Assembly: GCA_031308135.1 (NCBI GenBank)
Contig: JAHLJT010008756.1
Span: forward strand, 65,068,232 to 65,132,231
Reading direction: 5' to 3'
Length of the DNA stretch: 64,000 nucleotides
Source: Acheta domesticus
Lineage: Eukaryota > Arthropoda > Insecta > Orthoptera > Gryllidae
Shown: positions 46,521 to 57,952 of the stretch, in pieces
Numbering within the stretch: the stretch's first letter is position 1
Layout: every line of letters starts with the position of its first letter
Translations under genes and position numbers: made by a program
Notes under the pieces: generated by a model
The model's database searches: none
Seen by the model: only the letters and a program-made list of their open reading frames with translations
What the model was told of the DNA's origin: nothing

Positions 46521-46995
46521 AATCGTTCCTCCTCCACGACCCTTCTCCGCTCCGCCTCCTGGTAACAGCACAAGTAGCCGTCGACGGCAGCTTCTTCGCT
46601 CGCCCCTCCCCTCCACCACCGCCCCCCTTTCCCCACCCCCGCCCCAGTCGCCTGTTGCGGCGCGGCGCGGCGCCCCGTAAATATTCATGTCGCCCTCGTC
46701 GTTTTCTGAAGCCGCGGCCATAAGCACTGTTCCCCGCGCCTTAACTACCCGCGTTCGACACGCGTTTTATAAGATTCAATTAATTCCTCGCTTTAATATT
46801 CCTGCTCGCGGGCGGTATTCCAAAAAGAGGAGCTGCCGGCCGGCAGGCGTGGAGAAGCGATGGGTCGGCGCCGGGCCGGACGGGTGGGTGCCCCTTGGCG
46901 CTGGCTTCCGAACTGTCACTGAGCAGGGCGGGCTGCCTCTTCGTGGCACGTTCCTTTGTAGCCGCCCCGTGGAGTTCCAAGGTCCGATTTATGCT
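46521..46995. other. GC island
   Basis: GC- and CpG-rich, mostly non-tandem. It includes 'gcggcgcggcgcggcgcccc' followed by 'gtaaatattcatgtcgccct'. That AT block (aaatattcat) inside GC-rich sequence is also seen at 15.49 kb. Coding on either strand is unsupported. Confidence 0.4.
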
Positions 46996-47059
46996 TCGTG
47001 AATCGTGGGATTGAAAGTAAATGATACTATTTGAGGGAAGTACTCATTTGTGAGTGAGT

Positions 47060-47325
47060 ATGTATTGTTTCTGGGAACGTTAATTACTTAGATCATAAGA
47101 ACTATAAGTGTAGTGCATGTTATATCCTGAGAAGTGGCGGTGTTCCTCGCTTGCTGGAGCGTGAGATCTGGTGACGACCTTCACCTGAGCTTGAGGGGTT
47201 TTTCTCCTCCAGACATCCCCTTCAGCGGAGCACCACGCCAACAGGGGCCTTAGACCCTTAGTCTAAGCTCCCGAAACGACTCCCGACATGTACGGTAATG
47301 TAGTTCGTGCAAGTGTTTCCCTTCA
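47060..47325 (-). mobile_element. tRNA-derived SINE, copy J (3' half only)
   Basis: On the minus strand it starts at 'catgtcgggagtcgtttcgg' (about 47288-47269). It runs through 'ttggcgtggtgctccgctga' and the region matching 'cgccacctcctgaggaaaaa' of copy A, to 'aacgttcccagaaaca' near the usual 3' end. It is 5'-truncated and strongly diverged. Confidence 0.65.
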
Positions 47326-49005
47326 TTCAAAGATCGTATACTCTCACAGATTAAATGACTTGAATACGTCTGAAAGGTTTTACTGGTCAATTTCCGAATA
47401 TAATACACTGATGAAAATAACGGCATGCGGTCTCATATTCTATGCCCCACATTCCCGTAGGTAGTCAAAAATTACTCTTACGCCATTCTTCCTTCATTAT
47501 AGAGGTTAACATTCATCCACTTGTGAGCGAAATCGTTAGAATTGACGTTCTCATGGTTGTCGATATTTTCGAGATATTGCAACTTATACTTTTCTGTTGC
47601 GCCAGTGTCAAACTAACAGACAGCGTCCTGATCAGAATACGTGTTTCCTGGCTGGAACAAGATAAATGTAGTAGATGATTCTACTACAAAATAAAAAGTA
47701 AATGTCATCTTATAGATTTATAATTTATTGATTAACACATAGATTATTAGATTAATTATTGTATTAATTGATACTGGTAAAAAAATACCCACAATATCAA
47801 GCATAAACGAATAGTGGGTAAATATTAAGAATAACACAAAACAGTGGAAGAAGTTTTAGTTAAAAACACAAAATAATTTTAAATAAAAAATGAAAAACTT
47901 GAAGCGAAGAGATAAAAAAGGTCATGGGAGAGAAAGCTTACAACGAATATTTACAATAGAAGTTAATAGAAACCAAAGGATATTGCCATGAAATAAGGAG
48001 TGAAACAAAAGCAGTAAGAACGGCTCATGGGGCACGTTTATGAAGAGATGACCTCCGTTGCAGACCAGAAATAAATTAAATGATGCATCTAAACCCAGAA
48101 AGATAAAAATAAACCTAAATATAATAGCAGCATTTTACTGAATAAACCACCATTGAGAACTCCGGTACAATGGAAAAATTGTCGAATTTGCTGATAAGAA
48201 GAAATGTAAAGCGTAGATACAGGAATACAATTTGTTAAGAAATATCATAATGAATTCAATTGAATTAAAGTCATCTGTGAAAAAATGGAAAATCGAAAGT
48301 CCCCTGCCTTTTATAAAATATATTCTGAAATGGTAAATAATAAAGGAAAACTCTTAAAATTAACATTGCTTCATCTCTTCAACACATGCGCAGAAAATTA
48401 CAAAATAATAAATTAATAAAACCGTTAATTCAATATTTAAGAAACAGTAAATATATCCATCTGCAAAGATCCCACTTTTCTGATACACCTTACAACTTTA
48501 TAGTAAAATAATTAAGGATATTTTTTTCTATGAACCAAAGATACGTATTCCTGCATTTTCGTGTTACTGTTTCCATAATATTCGCAAAACAATTTAAAAG
48601 CTTTCCAAGCCTTCTGTGCAGTATATCCTACGAGATCAGCCCAGTTGAGGACGCTTCGAATTATTACGAACTGTTAATCACAACATTATCACAGTCATTG
48701 TGACATATATTAGTGCACTACTTGCATTAATCACATATTAATTATTACATTAATCATTAAATTACTTAATTCAAAATATTGAAAATAATTCAAAATTTAA
48801 AAAAAATAACCAATTCTCAAAAATTTGCAAATTCAACTTCAATTTCCATGCCTGAATCCGTCATCATCACATTCTCTCCCAGATTCTCCTCCATCACCCC
48901 CTGCTCGGAGCCGTCGGTAGCGACATGGTGTGACGGGCCAGAATTGCTCACCACTTAGCAAACAGCCAATCGTCAGACACTTACAGCTATTAATTGCCGT
49001 GAATG
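47326..49005. other. AT-rich DNA, nothing identified
   Basis: No coding or repeat features beyond general A/T richness. Confidence 0.5.
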
Positions 49006-49382
49006 AATGCGAGAGAAGGAACCCGCTCAGAAGCAGGCGAGCGGGCGGGCGGGCAGGCGGGCGAGGAATGCGGGACCACCAGCGTGGCGAAGCGGCGGGG
49101 CGGGGGCGGGGCGCGGTGATCCATCTTGCGGTCGGTGACACCTGACGCGACGTCACCCGCCGTGGCGGCCACGCCCCCTTCCGCCCCCGCCGCCCGCGGC
49201 CTCGCGTCGCGCCGCGCCGCCCCACGGCTGTCGTCTGGGTCCCCGCGGGGCCCGCCCCCTGCCCCGGCTGGAGCTGCCCCGTCCGCGACGCGCCCCTCAC
49301 GACGGCTGCCGCGGCGCGGCGGACCGCGTGCGTTGACGAATGTGTTGGCGTGGGGCGGCGCTCGCTCGGAGGCGAAGGTGGC
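49006..49382. promoter_or_regulatory. GC island with CRE half-sites
   Basis: CpG-rich with 'gagcgggcgggcgggcagg' near 49041 and 'gggcgggggcggggcg' near 49095. 'tgacgcgacgtcacc' at 49143-49157 contains an ACGTCA core. Frames up to 153 codons on both strands are R/P/A-rich with no domain. A promoter is possible but unproven. Confidence 0.3.
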
Positions 49383-49725
49383 GGCGGTGGTTTAGCGGTT
49401 AACGTATAGGACTGTTATACCCAAGTTCGCGGGTTCAAACCTGATCGACGCCGTGGATTTTTAAGGGCGAAAAAATCCTTCGTACGTCTTCCTTCGGAGG
49501 GGAAGTAAAGCCGGAGGTCCCATGTTAGTAGATTTACTGCATGTAAAAGATCCTCAAGCCTAAATGACGCCTCTGATCTAAATTCAAAATCGCCTGTTTC
49601 GTCGCCCAAGGAATACCTTCTTTCTCCGCTAGTTGGTGAAAGGAGTGTAGCGAAATTTACGTGGTCAGAAGGAAGAGCCTCATGGCCTGAGTCATTCAAT
49701 TTATTCAATACTGGCCAATGGGTTA
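49383..49725 (+). mobile_element. Third tRNA-derived SINE-like repeat
   Basis: The tRNA-like head has 'ggtttagcggttaacg' (A-box region, 49389-49404) and B box 'gggttcaaacc' (49431-49441), with tRNA-like spacing. About 280 bp of body follows ('gtacgtcttccttcggaggg', 'gatttactgcatgtaaaaga', 'gttggtgaaaggagtgtagc'). The body is unlike the long SINE family. No obvious tail. Confidence 0.62.
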
Positions 49726-49730
49726 GAATG

Positions 49731-50182
49731 GACTAGCGATTATTTGAGGTAATTCAGACGGCGACTGATCCGGATAAGAAAAAAATTAGAATAATCCGAA
49801 GTTCACTGGCAAACGTGTTATAGTTGACTCGCGGATATCCGATATAATTGGGACTGCGATTACTCGGATATGAAAAATCTCGGATAATCCGAAGTTCGTA
49901 ACCGGGCTTCTTACAGACTCGCGATTCTCCGAGGGAATTGGAAACGCGACTACTTCGGATACGAAAAACTCTATTAATCCGAAGTTCATATACGAACGTG
50001 TTACAGTGGACTCGCGATTTTTAGAGGAAATTGGGACTGAGACTCTGACACAGATATGAAAAACTCGGATAATACTCGGATAATACGAAGTTCACTGGCG
50101 AAATTTCTACAGTAGACTTGCGATTCTTCGAAGTAAAACTGTGACTGCCAAGCAGATTCAAAAGAACTCGAATCAGAAGTTT
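49731..50182. repeat. Tandem array of about 90-bp units resembling pogo/Tigger termini
   Basis: Five units begin with 'gactcgcgattctccgag'-type sequence near 49731, 49822, 49916, 50009 and 50115 (last one partial). Each continues 'gaattgggactgcgac', 'tcggatatgaaaaa', the near-palindrome TCGGATAATCCGA (clearest at 49880-49892) and 'gaagttcactgg...gtgttacag'. The alternating 'cgattatccga' texture resembles ends of pogo/Tigger DNA transposons. The 67-codon minus frame with repeated VNFGL/VPI motifs is a by-product of the array. Confidence 0.8.
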
Positions 50183-50444
50183 ATTTGATAAGTATCGTGG
50201 TAAAAATGTAAATTTTTTATTAATGTTAAACAACTCTTATTAATATAAAAGCGCATTTTATATAAAATATAAAAATAATCGTAATTTTTCATCGAAGATA
50301 ATTTTTGCGGAAGAGCCTTTTAAACTTTTTTTGATTACTTATTTCCTTTTTAGTCCTCGGCGATGTTGTATAAGGGCTGTAGAAACAGAAAATTGGAGTA
50401 TTGTGGTGTATTATTTTGTTCTTTTTATTAACTACTTGAATACG

Positions 50445-50500
50445 CCGAAAGCTCGATTAACCGGAACTACAATTATGGAGTTGATCTACTATTGTGATTT
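50445..50500 (-). mobile_element. Possible opposite terminus of a pogo/Tigger-like element
   Basis: The reverse complement reads 'caatagtagatcaactccat' and then 'gttccggttaatcgagcttt', similar in layout to the left array (CAGTAGACTCGCGATTATCCG type). If paired with the array at 49.73-50.18 kb it would delimit a non-autonomous element of about 770 bp. The similarity is partial. Confidence 0.3.
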
Positions 50501-51025
50501 AAATTTCTAGTAACATTACGTAAAAACAACGAAAAACTATTCGTATTTGAGTCATATTTTTTTTCGTTTACAAAATTCAATTATTGAATTATTGTTTATA
50601 ATTTAAAAATTATCTGTTCATGAATTTTAATTTTACAACGCGTTTGATGTGAATATTTCTTAAATAATACGTGTTTCCAAAAATACGACAAATAAAATAT
50701 AATATGTAGAAAATAATATATGGAATTGCAAGCTTTGTCTATTATTGATTGCTAATTTTGGTTTTGAATTTCAGTGCTATGCTTTTCATTTAAACCTCTT
50801 GGTTTTCTTAAGTTAATTGCTTTTAGAATCAATGAAAAAAAAGAATAATGCTGAATAATTTTTATAATGTCAAATAAGTTCATATATCATTTTACTAACT
50901 GGAAAACTGTGGGAGTGAATTGAGTTTCTGATTAATACCGTGGATTCACTTAGCTGTCCTGATAACTTGAACAAGCTTTGAGGGAAGAATACTTTAAATT
51001 AAATCCACTTTTAGGAGAATTCGCT
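50501..51025. other. AT-rich DNA, nothing identified
   Basis: No feature recognised. Confidence 0.5.
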
Positions 51026-51725
51026 CGCTCATTTGCCCACTCGTACGCCAGCTCAAATGCCCGCCCGTTCGCCCACCCGTTCACCCGAGTGTTCGCCTGC
51101 CTCGACCATCCACTGTCCCCCGTACTCGTCCGCCCATCCTTCAACATCTAACCGTCCTCCTGTCTGTCCATTCCCCGCCCGTCCGTCTGCCAATCCTCAG
51201 TCTATTTGCCCGCCCGCCGTACCGACAGACAGGTTGACTGAGCATCCACCTTCCCACGCACCAGCCCGCTCCTCCGTCCGACCGACCACTAGCCTGCCCG
51301 GAGGTCGGCCCGTCCGGCCGTCAGCCCGTTCGCCCGCTCGCGCGTTCGCCTGCCTGTTCGCCAACCCTTTCGCCTGTCCATTCGCTTCCCCGTTCACTCA
51401 CCCGCCCTTCCTCGCCCGCCCTTCCTCGCCCGCCCTTCCTCGCCCGCCCTTCCTCACCCGCTCGCGCGTTCGCCCGCCTATTCGCCAACCCATTCGCCTG
51501 TCCATTCGCGTGCCTGTTCATCCGCCCTCCCTCGCCCGCCCGTCCCCAAACACCCGCCCGCCGTCCGGCGGATGCGGAGGGTGCCAGGGCGTGTCGCGAC
51601 CATCGCGGACAATGCGCGTCCAGATCCCGGCTGATAGGGATTAGCTCCCGGTGCCGCCGCCCTAATAGCGCCCATTACGGCCGACGCTAGTTAAAAGGGT
51701 TGCGGCTGCGCCGGCGTCCAGCGCG
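51026..51725. repeat. GC-rich degenerate minisatellite (CGCCCGCCCGTTCGCC-type)
   Basis: The repeats are variants of 'ttcgcccgcccgtt', with a clean four-fold 'cctcgcccgcccttcctcgc' stretch at about 51400-51450. After 51590 it becomes non-repetitive GC-rich sequence. The 203-codon plus frame is proline/serine/arginine-rich and not credible as a gene. Confidence 0.85.
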
Positions 51726-53795
51726 CGGGCAACACGCAGTGGCCGCGAAGGAGATTGTGGGCGGGCACACGCCGCCGGAAATGCTAGTGGTTTCCAGAAC
51801 GTTAAAGTACAGACGGCATCCCGATCGGCTATCAAGGAAGGGAAGAGATTACAGAAAAAGTTGTGTGAGACTTAGTGTTACAGGGATTAGTTTACGTTAG
51901 CATTAAAATATGTTTACGTATTATTATTATACTTTTTTGTTGCAAGATTTCATAAATTCATTTACATATTTTATAATTAATCCAGTTATACAATTAACAC
52001 GCATAGTTATATAAATTAATGTTAATTATATAAACTGATATAAATAGTTTAATATACTACGCATAACGTATCTTGTATATTGTGTTACTGTATTAAATGC
52101 AATTAAATAAATACATTAGCATTAAATGTAATAATATTGGGGTTAAACGTTTTTGTTTTAAAATCAGGAAATATTCTCTGAAGAATTAAATGTTTGCCAT
52201 CATTAACCTACGTCTTGGCTCCTTATTTTTGAGTCCACTCTTAGGACAGATCGATGAAATTGAATATATTCCTCCACAAATCAATCATAATTTTAATAGT
52301 TTATAATACTTATTATTATTATTATTATTATTATGTCACTGGATTTTAAAACCATGGTTTAGTATATTTCATTCTATTTTCAAAATTTATTTACTTTTAA
52401 GAACTATCAAGGAAAGATATACCGATGAAACCCTTTCTGAACTCCCCACTTTTTGTATCTATTGTAGGTGATCAAGAAATAAGACAAATTCATTTGCTTT
52501 CCCATAGAATTTTTATTGAAAGTATTAACTTACTGTAAATAAAATTAGAAAAACTCAATGTTTCGAGACTACAGCTTTTGAAATCTGGCAAGGAGCTTCT
52601 AATCACCTGCGCAATATCTTCTTTCTCCACCTTCTTTACTTCTACCAGATTGACATATTTTCTTATCTTATCCGGATGAATGTGCCATTCATTACGCGAG
52701 TTTAAAATAGCTTCAGCTACTAAATCAGATAAAAGTGCTTCCTGCCTTTGTCCTCGAGAAAAATATCAGCTCAGTTCATTGAATTGGCTTTATCTAAACG
52801 GAACGCGCAATTTAAAAATACTCAAGATGTGTAAAAGCAAAAGTGTTCCTTTCTTCTAAGTGTGTAAATCAATGTAAATTTATTTACAACGTAAATATAT
52901 ATTTATCAAAAATTTGGAGTAGTTATAAATTGTTTTAGCATTATTTCGGAACTCGAGCGAGTGATTTCACTTTGAAATAGCGAAAACAACAAATTGAACC
53001 AGCGCCGCACCCAGTGCAATGTTGAAGGAAAGAGTCGACTGAGAACAATGTTTTCCCTGTAGCCAGTGCGATAGAGGGGACCGGTGGAGCCTATTCACTA
53101 AAGTCAACCATAATAAAGGAAACTTTTTACATTTCATAAGATTCTATAAAGTATAAAGGAAAATATCAAATTTGACTAATAATTTTTGTTTACATCTGCG
53201 AGAAAGGAAATATAAAATGAATTTAAAATTATTTTTAACAGGCAAATATGAGCCCAATAAGAACAGTATCCTTGAAATAATCTAATGTAATTTAAATTTT
53301 GTTTTCAGACGAACAATCATATATCATGAACATTGTTTTTCCTGTTTTGTCACGTCTCTAAGGAGAAAGAGATCTCTTATCTTTTAAAAAATTCAAAAGT
53401 CTACATATATGAGGACTTATAAACTTTAAATTCTCAAATTTCTTAACCTACAATCATTTGGAAAAAATAGAGTGCAAATTAAACTGCGATTTGGCGGCAG
53501 AAAACTCTTCTTGCCGGACTCTGGTAACGATAAAGTGGATATATCTTGTTTCTAAATGTAGTAAATTACCTCTAAAACGGTGTGTACTTAAAATCCATAT
53601 TTTATAGGTCCTTGATACCGAAAAAACGTTTGACGGAAAACATCTGTCCATCTGCGATCAACACTAGCGCCTATACTGTTCAGAATATTTTGTACAAAAC
53701 TGATATTCTCCAATTGATCTCTAAGCCTTGCGAATTTGAAATAGATATTTTGGTTTTTAAGTGTTCTTTAAATGAACTCTCAACCACATTTTCAA
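51726..53795. other. AT-rich DNA, nothing identified
   Basis: Strong AT richness at 51.9-52.35 kb with an ATT run near 52311-52334. Only short open frames occur. Confidence 0.5.
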
Positions 53796-53799
53796 CATT

Positions 53800-54490
53800 T
53801 TATCAAAAATGGCCCCAATTTTTTTTATAAAACATTATCCTCCGATATTATAAAAGATGCACAAATGAATGGCGCAAATCTCAAAATCGTTGAAATCCCT
53901 GATTTTTCGAAAATTGCAAAAGTTCAAAAGTTTTCTCTGCATCTTCCCACAAAGGCAATATTGAAGATCGAGATGGTATTCCTTACTAAAATGTGTTTAA
54001 AGACACATCTTGTAATGAGATCATGTAGAATGTTTCGAAAATGTAAGTCGTTTTCGCGTATTTAACGACAAAATAGGCAATTTTTTAACAATTTTCTTTT
54101 CTCAAAAACAGTTCCAAAATGTTTCTTTAAAGGTTCTCCTCGTGTTTATCAAAGAAAGATAAAACTTGATGATAGTCCTTCTGAATTTTCAAAAATTGCG
54201 AAAAAATAACTTTGAAAAAGTATAATATTGATAGAGATTTTTTCTCAAAGAAAATATTTTCTAAAGCATTGGATACATAAGGAAGGTCATGTGTAATTAT
54301 TTAGAAAAAACTAGTTTTCACGTGATTTCTACTTTAAGTTAAAGCAAATTATGAATTAAAAAATATTAAAAATAGCTCTAATTTTTTTTCTAAATCTTTC
54401 CTGCGGATAAATCGTTTGTGCGGAACGCTTAAAAGAATAGCGCTGACCTAATCTTTGTTAAACTCTCTGATTTTTCGACAATTTTAAAAA
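53800..54490. repeat. Diverged tandem repeat, period about 285 bp
   Basis: The phrases 'ccctgatttttcgaaaattgc' (near 53898), 'ccttctgaattttcaaaaattgc' (near 54177) and 'tctctgatttttcgacaatttt' (near 54463) recur with similar upstream context ('ttttttataaaacattatcc', 'ttccaaaatgtttctttaaa', 'ttttttctaaatctttcctg'). This suggests two to three old copies of a satellite-like unit. Divergence is high. Confidence 0.45.
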
Positions 54491-54519
54491 TTAGAAATAA
54501 TGCGAGAAATTGTGTGCTG

Positions 54520-54928
54520 TTGTGACAACTCCCTTTTTTGCTACCTATCAAATATGCAGTGCCAATCGCAACATATTTCAATTTTATATTTTAAATTTGT
54601 CTGTCTTACACTCATTTGGAAGACTTCAATGACTTTTGAAGTAACTGCAGTAACACTGGAAAAATATATTATTACTTTCATTAAATAAACATTTATTTAT
54701 TTACTGCAAGCAGTAATTTTAGATTTTCATTTTTTTGGTAGTACCTATCAAAATAAACTTAAAGTTTACATTTTAAAATTAGTTTTCTTGCACCCATTTG
54801 CGAAAAAATATAGTTCAGTGCCTTTTGCTGTAAATAACCTTGGAAAGTAATACTAATTTTGTTAAATACATATTGATTTATTTACTGCTGGCAATGATTG
54901 TAGTGTTGTTTGCTTCCTATCACAATAC
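54520..54928. repeat. Diverged tandem repeat, period about 190-200 bp
   Basis: The first unit runs from 'ttttgctacctatcaaa' (54536) through 'cttacactcatttgg', 'taacactggaaa' and 'tttatttatttactgcaagc'. The second runs from 'gtagtacctatcaaaa' (54739) through 'cttgcacccatttgc', 'taaccttggaaa' and 'gatttatttactgctggc'. A third start, 'tgcttcctatcacaa', appears at 54910 just before a GC-rich block interrupts. Confidence 0.65.
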
Positions 54929-54929
54929 T

Positions 54930-55215
54930 CGCCGCACTGTACTTCACAATCGCAGCCGCGCGCGATAAGCGCGTCTCCGCCCGCGGCTTCAATTTGTCAC
55001 GCGTGCGCCGCGCCGCCTCGCACGCCGCGCGTCGCTGCTATCAGATGGCGCGCGCCGCGCGGGAAACTATCGACAGCGGAGGGCGGCTTTCTCCCTGCGC
55101 TCGCGCTCCTTGGCGACGTCCGTTCCGAGTGAAAGGATTAGCGATTCCGAGCGAGATGATGAATGACGCGGTTGGTCCAGCTGCGAGCTTCATTATGAGG
55201 GCGTGCGAATGAGAA
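54930..55215. other. GC island
   Basis: CpG-rich and non-tandem ('gcgcgcgataagcgcgtctc', 'ggcgcgcgccgcgcgggaaa'). Frames of 100 codons occur on both strands without a domain. The boundary with the AT-rich satellite on its left is sharp. Confidence 0.4.
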
Positions 55216-56785
55216 CGGTAGACGATGTGTGTGGTGCGGATTAATCCGTCACGTGGATTGACCGCGAAACTGTGTATTTTCAGATAGTATCGTTGATACT
55301 GACTCATACAGAATGAGTCATTTTGGGCAAAGAGAATTAACACCTATGTGTTCTGCGCAATGTTTCAGATAAAGATTTTTGTATTTTTTTTATGGGTTCC
55401 TCTTCGTTTCCGCGCAGTCATTTGTCAACGAATTCTGTTTTAGGAAACGTTCAGAAGCTTGAACTTTTTGTTTAGACAAATTGGTAGGCTTCGTAGCACA
55501 AAAAATATGTTTTGTATATAAACGACGAACATTTTGTTAATTGATTAAATAGATAAAATTTAATTAATCGATTGAACTCTTTATGTGAAAAAATTGCAGT
55601 ATGTGCGTGAACTTTTTTCATTATTCTTTCAAAAAGTTTATTTGTTTGTGGAGTCAGACACCTACTCTCAATCTGTCTATTTTACAGAAATTATTAAGAG
55701 TAATTACTTTAATTCTAAATTTTATAATGTCGATAATTTACAAAAAATCAAATGTAAGTTACTACGGCGTAGTAATCAACGTTAGTTATGAACAACAAAA
55801 TTCAAAACGAAAGGTACTCTTATAATCCTTAAAACAATAATTTGCCAAGAACATTGTAAAAATGTGATCATGATACAATACAAAAAACTCAAGAATTAGC
55901 TGAGTCATGAGAAAACGTAACTATGGTAACTAGATGGTAATTTTAGCATTTTTCGAAACGTTTCCTGAATTGACTTCTTCAACACAATCAAATATTGAAA
56001 ACATTTCATCTCTCGTTTTAGATGCTCTTCAAAATAACAAGAAAAAGAAGATAAAATTATGTCAATAATATTCTAAATTTGTTTTACATGAAATTTCACA
56101 TCGCGTACGATCGTGTCATGTCATCATATAATGTGATCTCCAAAGACTCTCCATTACAGACACTACAGAGTACTTTCTCCAGAGTGCCAGAACTAGTATT
56201 TTCCTCATTGTTTGATTGGGCGCAAGTGATAACCATATTAGTTCAACTAATAGGTGGGTGATTTGTTGCAAGCTGTTAGCTTTTCTTGGATTTGATGAAA
56301 ATGATAAAATGTACGAGTATTTAACACAAGTACTTTTGGAAGTAATCATATTTGATGTTAATTACTGCAATAATACTTGTTATTTTTACAGTATAAATAG
56401 TAAGAACGTAACAGTAATCATTTCTACTACATTATATTACGGTATAGGCGCCATTAATCCTGTTTACGGTAGGCGCCAGTTTCGTTCACAGGTGAACGGA
56501 CATACCGATGTTTTCACACACACGAGATTTTTACATCTCTTTCTGCATTAATGACCCACAGAATACGAATTTTGACTAAACAAGAGATTAAGTAATTTTT
56601 CTACGTATGTGAGCAGAAATTATTCAGTAACTCCGTATCAGGGAGCACAAAACATGTTTTCTGTCGAAAAATCGCCATTTTTCCCTTGCAGCATTACATA
56701 ACTATTCCAAAACTTCTTAGTAGTATACGAAAACGTACACATTTTAGAGCGGTACTTTACTCTATGCTCTCCTCCTTGCATTCGT
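55216..56785. other. AT-rich DNA, nothing identified
   Basis: Short open frames up to 111 codons (56216-56551, plus strand). An overlapping frame lies on the opposite strand and no motif is recognised. Confidence 0.5.
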
Positions 56786-56789
56786 GGAG

Positions 56790-57330
56790 ACTGCCTCCTA
56801 TCGGGCACCCGTCACGCCGCCCACCACGCCACCCGCCCGCCACGCCGCCCACCCGCCCCGCCATGCCGCCCGTCCACCACGCTACCCGCCCGCCCGCCCG
56901 CCCGCCCGCCACGCCGCCCGCCCGCCCGCCCGCCACGCCGCCCGCCCGCCACGTCGCCTGCCCGCCACGCCGCCCGCCCGCCACGCCGCCCGCCCGCCAC
57001 GCCCGCCCGCCACGCCCGCCCGCCCGCCCGCCCGCCACGCCCGCCCGCCCGCCCGCCCGCCACGCCCGCCACGCCCGCCCGCCCGCCACGCCCGCCCGCT
57101 CGCCCGCCACGCCGCGGCGCGACACGCCGCCGTACGCGAGCACGACACAACGCGACGCGACGTCGCGCGGCGCGGGGCGGCTCGGCGCGGCGGCGCCTCC
57201 TGCCATGTGGTGGGCGCGGGCGCCGCCGGCCGCACGCCACACGTCCACCGCGACGCGACGCCGCGCGCCCGCCTACCCACCTCCGTGGCCACCGATGGCC
57301 GCGGGCCGCCTGTGCTGCCCATACACCCTC
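56790..57330. repeat. GC-rich minisatellite (CCACGCCGCCCGCCCG-type) with GC-rich flank
   Basis: From about 56810 to 57115 the plus strand consists of 'cacgccgcccgcccgc' and 'cacgcccgcccgcccg' variants, then irregular GC-rich sequence to about 57330. Frames up to 249 codons (P/A/R-rich on plus, A/G/R/W-rich on minus) are artefacts. Confidence 0.9.
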
Positions 57331-57952
57331 ACCCCGACCCTTGCGACCGCTTTTGTCCGAGCCAGGGGACCCCAAATCGGCCGGGAAACAGCAAGAAAAA
57401 ACACGTGTGATCAGCTCAAATCTAATACTTTTTGAGTTGTTAGCCAGTGTTATGAGGAACAGGGAAAAGCAACTCTGGCAGCCTGTAGATGTCGGCGTTG
57501 CGCTGTACATTTTTTTCAATGTGTAGAAAAAAAATATTGGGGAATGCGTACACAGCTAATACTTGTATTTTGTTCGTTAGATAGCCAATGTGTGAAGGAG
57601 TTGTATGCCACACCGATATGGCGTCGCAAACTGAAGGCCATATTGAATTCAAAGTATCATTTGTTTAAATTCTCTCTCGTCTTAGAAGCTCAAAACTATT
57701 TTTTTGGTCTAATGGTAAAATATTCGTTTTCATTGCCGATTATGACCACGCCATAAAGTTTCGCCATCGCTAAGTAAGCGCATACTGATTCATTGATATC
57801 GAATCCATCAGTTTATTCTTAATAAACAGTAGTGAAAAAATCTGCCTTTATTATTTAATTTTATGAAATTAAGACTGACATAAAAGCCAAATGAATTGCT
57901 TACCTTTATTAGTTTAGAAATAGGGTTAAATACGTAACCAAAATTGAAAAAT
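57331..57952. other. Unassigned spacer
   Basis: AT-rich, with no recognised gene. Its right edge is the abrupt 3' truncation point of R2/R4-like copy 3. Confidence 0.45.

Noticed and set aside
48839..49300. 153-codon minus frame
   Set aside because: It lies largely in a GC island, is R/P/A-rich, and is overlapped by open plus-strand frames. No motif supports it.
49731..50182. CRISPR-like array
   Set aside because: Units are contiguous, diverged, and have no unique spacers. The setting is eukaryotic.
51033..51644. 203-codon proline-rich frame
   Set aside because: It is created by the CGCCCG-type minisatellite, with no recognisable domain.
56686..57519. Long P/A/R frames on plus and A/G/R/W-rich frames on minus
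   Set aside because: They are created by the CCACGCCGCCCG repeat.
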